Positions 26,001 to 39,900 of a stretch of DNA of 64,000 bases are shown piece by piece. Origin of the DNA: Lepidurus packardi (Eukaryota > Arthropoda > Branchiopoda > Notostraca > Triopsidae); NCBI GenBank assembly GCA_023053545.1, contig JAKZAN010000057.1, forward strand, positions 231,870 to 295,869, written 5' to 3'. Under the pieces are notes generated by a model, which worked only from the letters and a program-made list of their open reading frames with translations, was not told where the DNA came from and did not search any database. Both the position numbers and the translations under genes were made by a program. The first letter of the stretch is position 1. Every line of letters begins with the position of its first letter.

Positions 26001-29000
26001 CATCTAACGCGCGCGACACGTGTAACTTTTGTTGCACCCCTGTGGTATCTATTAGGGACAAAAAGGAGATTAATCCTAATTCTCTAAAATTTTTGCAGTT
26101 TGCATTAGAAACATACTTGCGCCCGGCATGCGAATAACCGTGACTTGATTTGGCTTCACTGGAGTGCCTTGTTGTGGTTTCTTTTGAATTTCGGCTTGAG
26201 CTAAACGATTTTTTTGTGTAAATATGAGAATATTATTTTTTTTAAAAATTGGTTACGTTTCGATATTGCCAGCTGTTTTAAGCCTCCAGTTGCAGCCCCT
26301 CCTGCTTTCTGCGTGGAGGCGAGTAAAGTAGCCAAAGTATTCTTAGTTACCGGCAAACCACCAGACGCCGCTTGTAACGCCACTTTTCCACCTTACATTA
26401 AAACTATTAGCGGCAATTTATTAGAGATATTTTTTGCACACCTGGAATAGTAAACCGAAGGTAAGTTTTGCCACTTATTTCAACACGAGAGCTGTTTGGC
26501 AGTTGGCTTATTTTCGAACGGTCTACTTTCACAGTTGAACCTTGCTTCACTCCAAGTTTTGACAACTGTTCAGCATTGCCCTTCCCACCAGCAAATAGGT
26601 TCGTCATGGCGTTTGTCTTCTTCATGGCTGCATTCGCGACAGCTTTTTCATTCCTAAACAGCGGAAAAGAAATAAAAATCTTACAGATAAATAAACCACA
26701 AATAAATAAATAATACATAATACAAATAATACATTAATCACGACAATAGGCGAAAGCCTTCTTAAAGAATTTAAAGACCTAAAAATCTCATAAATAATAT
26801 AAATAAATAAATAATAAACTAATTGAAGTTATAAAAGAAGTTACACGAAATGGCATGATTATTGTAAAAATAATTAACTGCAATAGAAAAAATCAAGTAC
26901 CTTTCGTAATATTGTTTGATATCCCACAGTTCCAACTTATTCTCTTCCACCCAATCTTCGCTTACAAGAGGTTCACTTAAACGAGGAGACTCAACTCGTT
27001 TTCTCTTCCTCAAACCAAAACGTGACGGTGTTACCTCTGAAGAAACCAACCTAAGTAGAATCAAACGCTTCCACTTGAAATTTAAGTAGCTTACCTCTAA
27101 CTGTCTTTGGCAGTTCTAGCGGAATAACGACACGTCGACAAAAATACTGCGTCTTGTCCAAAAACCGACCAGTGGTACGGTGTTTCAAAATTTCTGTAGT
27201 AGTTATCTCGGTGTCGGTTGTAACCTGATTTTTGCCGTCTACTGTTGGGGGTTTCGCCTATTGCAAATGGACTGTAATGGAAAACCAGCTCAAGATATAA
27301 GTCTCTTACCTGCATATCATCCCACCGTAAACACGCCCAGAAAATACGGAGCTGTAATGCTAGATCAGTCAATGAACGTGCCGACGATGTACGGTACAGC
27401 CAACACGTACGGAATGCTGGACGACAGCAAGGGTACGGCCACGCACTGGGATTGGCCTATATAGAAATTACATCTTAATCGAATACATATTCAGGCAATA
27501 ACTATCACTTGAAATACTGCCATTAAAATTTCACAAAAATGTTGAAAAATGTTTTTTTTTTTTTTTTGCAATTTTGAAAAATCTTTGCAATTTTTGAATT
27601 TTTTTGTTGAAATTTTGAATTTTTTTAAGTTTTGTAAAAATTTTATTAATTTTCAAGAATTTTTTTTTTTTACTTCAATAGTAGTCAACTTGAATTAAAG
27701 AAGACCTTTGCCGTGGAAATGAAGCCAGATTTTTTTTTTTTTTTTACTTAAATAGTAGTCAACTTGAATTAAAGAAGCTAAATACCAACCTTTGCCGTGG
27801 AAATGAAGCCAGAAACACTAATTTGCCCCCGTTTTCGCGCCAAACGACGTAATTCGTTGGCTTCGAGCACAAAGAGTCCCCTCTTCGCACTTCGAGTCAC
27901 GAAGCTGGACGTACGGGGGTATGCTACCGGGACACGTACTGCAGTCTTTCCCTTGACAGTTGGTAACTTCTGCAGGGCATATTTCTCGGAAGTTTCTGTT
28001 GCAGGATCGACTCCTGTCGCTTTGGAATCTTTCACGTCTTCCAGCTTTCCGTTCACTTTTAAAGAACGTTGCATTCGCCGTTGGGAACAGAGGGGTGAAT
28101 AGCACCCAGTCCCACACTCGAAAACGTAGCAGGGATTTGAAAATCCATACAAATCTTTTGGTTTTTCGTCTGAAAGTTCAGGAGGCTCAATTTTCACGTC
28201 TGGAACCTTTTTCTCCATCTCTCCCTGACGGAGTCTCCAAGCAAGGAGAGCATCCAACTTTCTAGTCTTTGCCACTTTGGCATAGACCTTCCTTGACGGG
28301 TCGTTGAACGCTTGGGACACGTCTACTACGTCACGAAATGGATCCTGATCCGTCGAAACGTCCATATCATCGCTTTCGATTTCAGAAGTAGCGTCTACGC
28401 CGTTTCAAAATACAAAATTGAAGTAAATTAATAAGCTACAAGCGCTTTTATGCTTTTTATTACCGGTTTCTCCCTTCAAGACTTTAGCCAGTCTTAGTAA
28501 TCCCATATTATCAACATTTATTCGCTTAATGGGACGAGTTGCTGATACCCACAACCAGCCCCATTGGCCATGATTCCGGAATTCCTCCCCTTTCATTTTC
28601 CACAGCTATAAGATGATACATTAAATTCGGAATATGATATCCAAGATCAATTAGCAATCCCAATTTACCTGGTGCTTAACGCCTAGCGTATAATGCACAG
28701 TATGCACCCGGAACATTTCTTCTTCCATATCTTTTTCCTTTTTTTCTTTCTTGTCGAGTTTTTTCTTGTTCTCTCTTTCTTGTGCAGTTTGTCGATGGAA
28801 ACGAACGTGACCAAGAGAGTCAAACCAGAGAGCGTTACAAGCTACTGGTCTTATACACATGGCCAGAACGGCTAGCGTTCGACTGAAATCACGGGGGGTA
28901 GAAGCGTTGTTCACTGCGACTGTCCATGCCTTGCGGACCACGTGCCAATTCGTGTGCATAAAAGCGGAATGTAAGGAGTCGCGCAGGGCTAATAAACTGG

Positions 29001-30737
29001 TACGAAGTGCTTGAAGGAAAGAACTTTTAGGACCTGCAACGACACAAATTTATACTATTATGTTTTCCTGATGCTAAGTTCTTAACAAACTAATTTATTC
29101 ACGGAATTTCGAGTCTATCGTGAAAACATAACTTCGTATTTCTTACTTAAATTCTTAAACTTTTTTGAAGGACTATTAGAAGAACATTAGAAGGATTATT
29201 ATTCACTGAATTCGAGTCTTTTGTGAAAACATGTACGTTTCCTTACTTAAATTCTTAAAATTGTAAGGATTACTAGAAGAATATTAGAAGGATTATTGGA
29301 ATTTTAAAGTTCTTCAAAAAGTAGGAAACCCTCAGTTGGATTTGATTTCGATTCGAATTCATGTTCGGTTCAAATTTACCGTAGAGCGGGGTTGTCCATT
29401 TGAATTCAGCCGCGGGCGTCAAGGAGAATTTATGGCTTAAATATCGTTTCCTATCCCGTTCTTCTGCGTGCTGGAACTTGTTCAGGGCCAAAGTATTGGT
29501 GGTGTAAACGTTCGTGTAGCTTTTGTAAGTCCCTTCTTCTCCTAGTCGGAACAAGGACTCGTCTAAACCACGAAAAACAACAAAAACGCTCTTAAATTTC
29601 AGGAAATACGCCACTTGTTGACGACAATCTTTCAAACCAACAGAGAACAAGATGGTTAACGAAGTTGCTATCACTTGGAGTAACCGTTTAACGAACGAAT
29701 GATTCTAACTAAGGTCAAAGCTACGTAATTGATGCAAATTAACAAAACTGTATACCTTCAAGAATGTTAGCCTGTGCAGTACCATTTGCTGAGACATGGT
29801 TATTTTGCAAAACTTTGGCTTCAGTCGCTACAACAATAGCTTCGGCTAGATCCATGGTGTCAACTTGTTCTTCTTGACAAGCCTTTGTATCCACAATGGC
29901 ACTCTTTTGACTTACCAATTCGGCTATCCTAGCTGTAAAAACAAAGTTAATTATAACGTTTAACTTAAACCAACTAACTAAACAGTCTACCATCATATTT
30001 TTCCAGATAGGATGTTTTATCTCCTTTTAATTCCGCAGTTAAACTTTCTGTAATGTCCATTTGCTCTAGAATATCTTCGCGATGCAAAAAAATTTCCCGG
30101 CAGAGCGACGCTTCAAGCTCCTCGGGATCCAACGCCGCTAACAATTCCTCAAATGCCGCACGGGTGCTGTAGTACCGCACACTTCCATCTTCCGCCTCGC
30201 TGAAATCGAACAAATAAAGCAAAACGACAATTATAGAACTTCGGACGTAAAATGTTCCCATTGCCTCTGAATTTCCTACAAAAATGACCTCAGCCAAAAC
30301 AGTTTGCTAATAACTTTTCGCTAACATGAACAATTTTGGACACACAAGGTTATTCCGTTTATTTTTATTGTTTATTCCTTTCGTCTCACAAGCTTATTCC
30401 TATTAACTTTATTCCTTCTTATGTAATATCAACTAGTAAACACAAAATAACGTCCTTACGCTAAGCGAAGCAGGAAATGCTAATTCCTAGCCATCTCAAA
30501 TAGCTTAAACCGTTTTCCTATGTCTTCATTTCATGAACAGCTATGGTCTCTTGACGTTTTGTCCCTTTGCAAGTCTATTTGGAGCAGATTTGTTCATTGC
30601 TGTGCTCTATTTTGCTAACTGCTCAATTCTTGATCGTTCACACAATGTCATAACGAAAAAGCAAATTGAATTCTGAAGGAAATTCGACTGGAGAGAACTA
30701 AACGCCCTAAACTTCTGCCAGCTTAAAATAATTTATG

Positions 30738-30773
<36 letters not shown>

Positions 30774-32254
30774 AGGGAAACAAATACTTACACAAAAATC
30801 CTTCTGCAAACAAACCAGTACTTGTGTCCATTCCTATCGAATCCCAAACATTCCAATCGGTTGGCTAGCCCCGACTTTTCCAAGTCGTTAACGCAGTCAG
30901 TAACTCCTTTAACCTAAGAAAGGACTCTTAAATGTACACATTCTTTTTTTTTAATATTATATCAGCGTGAGCAAAGCTCTTGTACGAATTGTACACATTC
31001 TTCGACAAAAGGAGATCAAAAAAAGCAAAAAAAAAAAGGGGAATAATGAAGTTGAAATCACAAACCTGCTGCAAGGTACATGTAGGGCACAGCCAATCTC
31101 CATTGGGTACATCAGTCAAGGCAGGTTCTACGCATTCCAAATGGTAGACCGCCGGACACGTCTCGCAACAAAGTAGGTCTCCCATGCGGTGACAAGTGCG
31201 GCAATGATCCTCGTAACGAGTTTGTCCTTCTCGAACCAGATCTTCTCGGATCGGTGTGGTTAACAAGACCATATCGATCAAGAATTTCAGGAGGGACAGC
31301 TTGTTTTCAATGGATGTGAAGGGGTATTCGCAAGATTCTAAGATTTGAAGGGGCGCATTGAAATTGGGATCGCTCTGCAAATATGCTTTTAAAACAGCGG
31401 GCCAAGTGAAATAATCTGAAAACTGCAAAACAGAGTTGACGGAATCTTTCAAATCAAGTGGACCGAACGACGTTTGTTGCACATCTTCTTCTCTCAGCAA
31501 AGACTTTAGCAAAACGAGGTGAACTTCGCCAAGCAGAAAGGAATACTCTTCGGAACGTAATGCCGCCAAGAAATCTTCGTACCGGAATGGGGATAAACGA
31601 AGCAAGTTGGAGAACCTTCTCAGCACCTCGTAAATACCACACGCGTCCAGAAGGTGCTGCGCAGGGAGCAGCAGATCTTGAGACGATTCTGGTAAAGTTA
31701 AAGGAGGAAGGGATCTTTCTTCAAGCCACACAGGCAAAGGGGTAGGTCCCTTTGTCGTTAGTTCAGCAGCCACGTCTTGGGACCAACTATCGCCGTCTTG
31801 GAGACTGGAGTTTTCAAAGTCAACATCTGTCTCCACATCGCTAGAGCGTTTGTCGTCCAAATTGGAATCAGAATCGCTCCCAGAGAGGAAATCTGACCCG
31901 TAATGGTACTCGGAATCACGTTCCTTTGAAAGACAAACATTAAACGAAGTTAAGCTTCTTCTCAGTAGCAAATAATGCATTCATTTCTCCGGGGATAATT
32001 ACCTGTAAACGTGCCGAAATTGGAGGCTTTATTTTACGAGGGCGTCCTCTTGGGCGAGGTGTGAAAGCAGTAGGACGGTATTTACTTTGCGGCGTGTCCG
32101 TTGCTGATGTAGTTGACTGATTTTCAGGCTTGCACCGGCCATGCAGCCACTTGGGCTTTTCGATGGTGTTGAATTTTGCATTTAAAAACCTTGGTGCCGC
32201 ATGGGGTGTCTTGGGCGGTCTGCCTCTCCGTTTATAGCCACGCATTGCCATCAT
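23072..32254 (-). CDS. E(bx): Nucleosome-remodelling factor subunit NURF301/BPTF
   Basis: I traced 24 phase-consistent exons (first 32254-32003, last 23271-23072), giving 1,965 residues. This is the large scaffold and histone-reading subunit of the ISWI complex NURF and acts in the nucleus. Two AT-hooks (KRRGRPPK near residue 8, PRGRPRK near 69) are followed by an acidic stretch, the DDT/WHIM region (about 150-300) and PHD finger 1 ([21 protein letters not shown]). The conserved middle includes NEERD/LSHKFSL-type blocks and [18 protein letters not shown]. The C-terminus has two PHD fingers ([28 protein letters not shown]) and a bromodomain ([30 protein letters not shown]). The finger beside the bromodomain binds H3K4me3 in known orthologues. 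It is shorter than fly or vertebrate proteins and lacks long glutamine tracts. Exon 9 and its donor are partly duplicated in the next intron. Confidence 0.96.
27650..27812. repeat. Duplicated exon 9 end and donor site in NURF301
   Basis: Bases 27672-27728 repeat 27746-27812 with small changes. Each copy follows a poly-T run and contains the last coding bases of exon 9 (CTTTGCCGTGGAAATGAAGC on the plus strand) plus the first intronic bases. Both copies keep a GT donor on the minus strand (GCAAAG|GTTGG used, GCAAAG|GTCTT spare). Reading past the first donor meets a stop within four codons, so the spare donor would give a truncated product if used. Confidence 0.85.
30738..30771. repeat. Run of 34 A within NURF301 intron 3
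   Basis: An uninterrupted A34 tract lies in the 592-bp intron between exons 3 and 4. It could be the tail of a retrotransposed sequence inserted on the plus strand (30310-30737 would be the body), but no family or target-site duplication was recognised. Confidence 0.7.
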
Positions 32255-33913
32255 GATTCACTAACCAAAATATAGTTTCATCATTGTGTAGAAACGTAAA
32301 GTACAGGAACGCAAATAATGTATTTCTAAACGGGACCGACTATGAAACCTAGTAACGATAACTATGGGACTGAAACGCTGTGCATTTTAGGAGTAAATCT
32401 TAAAGATATCTAAGATTTGCCAAGTAAGTTCAGTTTATTTAGTGAAGCTTGAACTTCGGAAGCTTCAGGAACTGAGACGACACCCCCGTGCCTACAAACT
32501 AGTGTAAATGTGTCAACTTATGTGCTTAAAAAGATGCTTGAAATGCGCTGAAATAAATAAATTTTGAGGGAATTCTACTATCAAAACTTTTAGCCCTGGA
32601 ACATGTACGACTATTTTTCATACTGCTTAGGCGCTACAAGTACTTGTCAAGGTAGTTGGACCTTTAGCAAATAGCAAAGTATAAATAATACAAAGCAGAA
32701 TGAAAGTACTTAAGGACATCTTTCTTGGGTCTGGTTCATGCAGGTAAACCAATGGCAATATCGTTGTTACTTAAAGTTCAGGAATTAATTTAGTAACTCT
32801 TTAACCATATATTTTTCCCCGCCATTCGGCGTTGGTACCAACAAAGCTTTTATATTATTGCCAACGCGTCATGCGTGGATACTCCTTGATAAGTAGGTCC
32901 AGGCTTCCCGTTTAAGACATAAAGTAGAAAAGTGATCATTAATGTATCGTGATTGTAATTCTTACTTTATCAACAACAAGTAAACGATTCTGACAACTTT
33001 TTAAACTAACGTACTCACAAACAACTCCAGAAACTTGGTTGTGTAGAGGGTGTAATCAGTTAGCAGTTGACAGTAGAAGATTAGGGTCCGTGCCGCAGTC
33101 GATAGTAAAGCCATCTGTGCAAGAATGAAAAAGCTACTGGACAACTTGATTGGCAGGCCGTAAACGATTTTGCTCAAATTGAGATGAGTGGAATAGTTGT
33201 TAAAAATCTGAGAAATCTAATACAGTTCATGTTAAATGTTTGTAAGAAAACACGTTTCTCGGACAGAAGATTGTATTGTTCTGTAGGAATTTTTAAACCA
33301 TGGTAAAATGTTACGTACTCCAAAATATTTCGAGCATTCTACTGACATCGGCTTGAATTTACCAGTCACTTAATGGTGTAGATTGCGGCAGGTTAAATCA
33401 CTGCACATTTTCACCGCCTGTTATACCAGTCCAAATATGCCTGTTCACAAAACCATTCGAACACCGACACATTTATTCAGAAAAATTAGAATTACAACGC
33501 AAAATGGAAGGGAATTTTGTTAGCTGCCGAGATTACCAAAATAAAACAGCCTTCTGGAAAAGCATTCACTGTTAACGGGTGAAATTTAGAATGACGTTAA
33601 GTCCACAATATATCATAATACGAAAGGATTCTTTACCATACAGACGTACGCTTGGAACACAAAAGCAAAAGCTACGTGCTAAAGGTAACTGTAAGGGAAA
33701 AAAGCTTAAACTGTTATTCCGCAGAGTATTACTTTAACTAACCTATAGCGCAAAAATTAAATGATAGGACAAAGTTGCACAACTTACGAAGCTAGTCTTC
33801 TTATAAGCATGCATGCTATCGCTATTTTTGGGAAAATGCTGACGGACGGCTTACGAAGTTACTAAAACGGTTATATGATAGTATGTAAAACATTCCACAG
33901 AACCACAATAAAC
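32255..33913. other. Intergenic DNA, NURF301 promoter side
   Basis: This 1.66 kb lies between the NURF301 start and the APP-like stop, both on the minus strand. It should contain the NURF301 promoter and the APP-like 3' untranslated region. I see no repeat, RNA gene or coding frame that I can support. Confidence 0.6.
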
Positions 33914-36900
33914 CTACTCTTTAGTTTCAAAATATTTGTAAGTAGGATTTTCATAGCCATTTATCTGCATGTTAGCCACGTGTCTTTCCTCCGGAGTTGG
34001 TGTCTGATCAACTTCGAGAAATCCCTAAAAAACGGAGAAAAATTATCAAACTGTCTTTTAACTACGTAAATTAACCAACCTGTTGCTGCGGTGTTCGAGC
34101 GTGCCTTCTCCTCAAAACCACCAAGGCTACGACAAAGGCGGCAAAAAGGGCAAATCCAGCAAAACCCAGAGTTACATATACGGAACGCTGTTCACCACGG
34201 ATCTCACGATGTACAAAGTATGACTAAAGACCGAGGGTTAGCACATACATGAAAACGTCCCTTTTCAACTTACTGGCTCATTGTGAAACAAGTCATGAGT
34301 TTGAACATGAACAACCCGCGCTTTTTCAGCAACCGACCTTTGCAATGGGCTGTTATTGCTGATCTGCGTAGTTGCTTCGACAAGCGCCTCTGTTAAAACT
34401 TCTTGGTGAGGGTGTACCGATGTTCCAGACGGTGAGATTGCCTAATAATTTAAGAAATTTCGAATCAATTAAAGTTGCTACGTTAAAAAAGTAATAGCAT
34501 CGGAACATATGTCCATACAAAATGACAGGTAAATTTTCCCGAATGGTATGGCATTATCCGTGTCATTTTCAAGCTTGCGAAGAGTTAAATCAACTCCACC
34601 ATTCATTGTTATAAGGAGGATGTTGGATGTCGCTTTCGCAAAATTTAAGACGAGTTAGGTTAGGCTGGCGAACTTTTAGGAGTGACAATGCAAAATGCAA
34701 TTGTTAACTGGGACGAATGCTTAAAAAGGGAAGCAAACACACATGATTATGATCTGCACTAGCGCCTAGGTAGTAACTTGGTGTCTGTTACTACGATACC
34801 TACAGAGATATACGTAAACACATGTAGGAAAGGGGCATAGACACAAGAACGACTCGACAATAGGACTACGGTGTATCCGAATTATGGACTGGAATCACCT
34901 AACCTAACCTAGTCTTGAGTCGGGGTTCGTAGTCCATACGTTGGGGTTCGTGGTTCGTAAGTCGGGTACATCTTTGTCCTATTTCCGAGTCGTCCTTGTG
35001 TCGCGTTGCTGTCGGAAATAACGGCCAAGGCCCCGCCATCTCCATTCATACAGATGGCATTTTCAATTGTTGTGCTACTGACGAAAACACCGGAAAATGT
35101 GGATGTCTCTCTCCGGTGTCGTCTTATCATATCACGAAGACCCATAATTGAAATGCAAATAGTATTTGCTTCCCTTTGAAGCCCTGAACTCATACTTTGT
35201 GAAGCTTGGCTGACTTTTAAATGATTTACGAGGCATCAGGATTATACTGTCGCCTGGCAACGCGGCGTATGGATAGACTCAAGAAATTACTGGCATGTTT
35301 TTGACAGCCTCTAATTCATTTTCTAACAATTCGATCGCAACATGCAGAGAAAAGTAATAGAAAAAAGTAATGGAGGTAACTTTTAGCCTATAATTTTTAG
35401 TACAATGCTTTTCTTATGGGGATAATATGGCTTCAGATCTGAACTTCGGTCGGTATTGTCGTATTGATTCATTCTTACCAAAAATTAGAAGTATCACAAC
35501 AGTTACCCTTCCTGTTACCAATTCACTCACTAGGGACTAGTGCTCAACTTATTAATGATCTAAGTGTTTAATTCCTTTTTAAGTGAAAAGTCCATCAACC
35601 CGTCCAATGGCCTGATTTGTTGCAAAGTATTATAAAAACTTATAGAAACCTTGGAGCTTTAACTAACTACATCTATGACAATGTTTTAACCACCTAAATA
35701 CTGTAAAGAAAGTTCTAAGGCTTACCGGAATGGCAGATGATACAGCTTCCTGATTTCCCACGCTAGTTACAGGAATACGTTCGTTTTCATCAGTCTCTGG
35801 GTCAAATGCTTTTCCGAATGCGGGCTTCCTTTTGCCAGAGTTCGTTCCAATGCTCTTATCTATGAAGGTAGCTAAATTAAAATTAATTTCACTCTAAATT
35901 GAATGAAACCCACCGTCGGCTTTCGCCTGCACATCCGTATGAAGCTCGTTTAGTACCATTTCTTCAGCACCTTTTGAATAACCAAGCAAGGGGACTGGTG
36001 TGTCATCCTTTGTGCTCAGTGCAGCAATGTAGTCTTTCATCAAGGGAAGAACTTTCAGCTTCAGATCCGGATGCCTTTCAATCATTTGCAGACTTTGATT
36101 GGTTAGGCGGTCAATATCGGCCAAGTGGTCAAGCGTTACATCTTTCTCTCGAACGGCTTGGCTTGGAGAATTGCGCAGCAAGTGCTTATAGTGAGTTAGA
36201 GTGTGGTGGCGATCTTTATGCAACGAGCGGAGCAGTTTCTCCAAACATTTCTGAACACGCTGCGTACTAATGGGGTGCGAATTCAATGCCACAGTATAAC
36301 AAGTCATGGCTTCCCGCTTATTCTTGTTGATGTTGGCCAAAACGCGTTGTTGGTGGACAGCAACTAACTGATGTTTCTCGGCGACGTCTTCCTCCTCAAG
36401 TGCTTTCACCAATTTCTGGAACCTAAACCCACGATTCAAGGAAAACATAGAAGAGAATGTAAAGAATGATGAGAAGCAATGTAATAACTCCTAAAACCAC
36501 ATGGAATCATACCTTAAGGTCATCTTCCTTTTGAAATCTTCAGCCGACTTCGGATCAGACTCCGTCATTTGCTGATACTTATCCTCCAATTCCGACCAAT
36601 CTTTCATAACCTAAAAACGCGTTCCGTTACAAGCTTCCATCAATAGAAAAATCCGTACTTTCGAAATCCTGTCTTTATGACTGCTTTCCAGACGCTGTTC
36701 AGCTTGCAGAAACTGATACCGCTCCTTCTTGGGGTCGTAATGCGTCAAGTATGGATCAGGAGTAGGAGCCGGTTTGGTTGTAGGTTTGGGCGTCGTGGTT
36801 GTAGACGTCGTAGTTGTGCTAGTGCTTGCTGTATCGTAGGAGTCATCTTCGTCGTCTTCATCATACCCTTCCTCAAAATCCGTTCCCTCATCGTCATTTT

Positions 36901-39900
36901 GATCATCATCCTCATATTCGTCATCCGTGTCTGAGCCATCAAGCAATTTTCTGTTATCGCCCGACACGTCGTTCTTAAGCTGAATCGAAGCATCCGTTAA
37001 AGGCTCTACTGGAAAACGGCTTTCCTTCCCATGAGTTTTGGAATCTTCGAAATAGGATAGCTTGAGAAACACGCCCCAAGCCCGAAAATCTGTAACCTAA
37101 TACCTTTGTTTCCTTGCGGGCAGCACACAAACTCTACTCCAGAGAAAAGATCCACCCCACAGGGTAGGAGAATTGCGAAAGAACGCAACTCGAGATTTTT
37201 CAAGTGGCAGGCAGTACGAGCAGTGGCATTCCAGGCGTCGAAACTCCAACAACGACTTGCGTTGTGGACGTGATCAAACAAGCATTGCTCGGGCACTAAT
37301 AGGGCATCACTTTGAAAGGGTCCATCTAAATAAAAAGAAATGAAAAGTCTTAGAAATAATCACAGAAATACACTGCGTAAATCTGTAGTTTACCAAGACA
37401 GCGGTATGGCTTGACCGACAAAGCGTTGTTACACTTCTGATGACCTTCCTTGCACCAGTTATTGATGCGCATGGTGCGACTACTTTCAACTATGTTGCTG
37501 ATATTTCTCGAGCGGTATACCTATTGTGTAGAACATGTGCAGATAAGCACAACAGACAGTCTTAGTTGGTATAATGATTATGGGGAAATGCTACTAAAGG
37601 CTAAACCTCAACAGCTTACTTTTCTGCACAGTTCCAATATTTGAGACTTATCCTTAAAGCAAGCAGCTGGAGCCTCTAAGTCCGACACCCAAGTTCCAGA
37701 CTCGTCATAATATTGAGGATGGTAATTGGCAGTAGGTTCGCCACGGGCACATGCAATGGCAACTTGCGGTTCGAAGTGTGAATCATTCTCAGCTGGAGAT
37801 ACCTGTGATGAATCATGAGATATTTGAATATGCTAAACTATGTAAAGACTATGTAAACTATGTAAAGCCTGCGAAACCTTGCTAAAAACCTTGTCTTTTT
37901 AAAGCCGAGCTTTTTTTATAGAAGACCTTGAATCGAAGAAGTGATTGTCAGCTTGCGATACAAACGGTATTTTTAATTGCTTTGTTCCAAAAACTACCTT
38001 GACTTTACTTTAACTCTCCTTCCTTAAAAGGATGTCAGCAACATATATCTATTTCTTAGTTATTGTTACGTGTATCTATAGTTGAATACAAATAGAATTT
38101 TCTTTACAATCCAACAAGTATACAATTTCCATTAAAAACGAGCAAGTAAGCACTTTTCGGAATTTAATCATCAAAACATTTTCCTTCAGAGCTTTGAAAC
38201 ATAGAAGCATGGAGTAACAACCTGGAAGGTTGAACACTGCAGGCAACGCGAAATTGTCTGACCCGGTTTTTGGAGAACAAGAAACGTCTCGAGACGCATG
38301 CGCGAACATTTTCAATGCGCCTATCGCAGTTCGACCAGTGTGCCTTGTCTCAGACATGCTAAGAAACTTAGGGCAATGGCAACAAGAAATTAGCTTACGT
38401 CATGGATACTACAAAGAATGTCGGAAGGTGTTCCTAGCCATAATACTTCGTTTCACCTTTTCCGTTTTGTATTATTTACAAAAAGACCACGATCAAGAGT
38501 CATATCGATCCGCCAAACCGTCCTACATCTTGGCCAATTTGCTTTAGTACGAGAATTGTTCCTGGGGATGCCAAACTGGAGAGGTCGCGGATTGATACCG
38601 GAATGGATTCCATATTGTACCCTTAATACATGCAAAGCACACATAACAGCTCGAAATATAACTTGTTATAAAGTTAGTTCCGACTTTCATGGGGATGTCA
38701 ACTATCTTTATCTTCAATTCGTGTCTACCCATTTTAGCTGAGAATAAGCTTTTCGTTCGTATTTACAAAAAATCCTTAGTATCCGTCTTGAATGCCTACC
38801 TAAGTTCTTAAATTTCCAGTTCTGAAGTTGTTTGATTCCTAAACTGAATCCTTATACTACTGCATAAAACGATCGCAGTACATAATGTATGGCATTAAAC
38901 AGTTAGCCTTACGGAAATGATAAAAACTGGTTTATTTACTGTCACGATCTCTTTGTTGCCTGTCAACTTAGCACGTGGTCTTTCAAGCTAGTCAACGAAA
39001 AGGAACTTGCGTAACCGTATAAAAAAGAAAGGCATCCTGTTTATCCACCCAATACCGCTTTTCTTGCCTTAAAAATTTCTCAACTAATGGGCGTTTTGAT
39101 TGCAGATAATAATGCAAGTAAGTAATAAAACGTTTTCGGTAATTACTACTCCCCGGGTCCACTATTTGTTTGGTGCTAGAAACCGAGAAAATGAATGATT
39201 TTCTACCCAGAAAGCAATACATTCCGGTTGACTAAGGACGTGGTTATTCCATTAAATTTAATTTGTAGTTAACAGTTTCATTCTCGTCGGTTTGGGGACT
39301 CAAAGAACACCTTTTCGAAGCCCAATGCTAGGCAAATAATACTGAAGCCATGCCTGGGTGAATGCGAACTATAAAATTGCTTTTCTCTACAATTTCGATT
39401 AACTCATCTGTTCAATAAATCCAAGCACTTACTAAAATACTAAAGCACAAAACCGTACTAAAAAATGGTATACAGTACTCCAATAAAAGGACGAAGAAAT
39501 TTTAAAGTAAATGTAGGAAGGTCCATCCTATTGGTCATAAACTCACCTTGACTATAATTGACTTAATAGTGGAAGAAGCAGCTAGTATATCTGATAGGTG
39601 TTGAAAATTAAAACTTTTTGGAACAAGAAAGCACTGCAGTACCACGAGGACTTCTTTCTTTCATTAATACATAACTGTTTTCGTAAGTTATAGTCAACTT
39701 CAGTATGGCTAGAATGTACTATAATGATTAACACCAGTTTGTATGACCTATATAGCAATAATTTGCACCGTGAAATACAAATGAATTTACATTGTGACAT
39801 ACGAACAAGCTTAGAATTAGGAAGTTGTAATTCAACGCTAGGATACTTTACTAATTCCACTTCCCTTTGCTGAACCCTAACTCTTGACTTGTTTCCTAAG

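Noticed and set aside
27818-28265. Overlapping ~100-codon frames on both strands
   Set aside because: They overlap NURF301 exon 9 in the wrong frame or strand, while the exon 9 frame is conserved and spliced in phase.
30300-30771. Retrotransposed SINE ending in the A34 tract
   Set aside because: No promoter boxes, target-site duplication or second copy were seen, so only the poly-A run is reported.
34909-35193. 94-codon minus-strand frame within an Appl intron
   Set aside because: Its C-terminal third is foldback-repeat sequence and it has no family or exon role.
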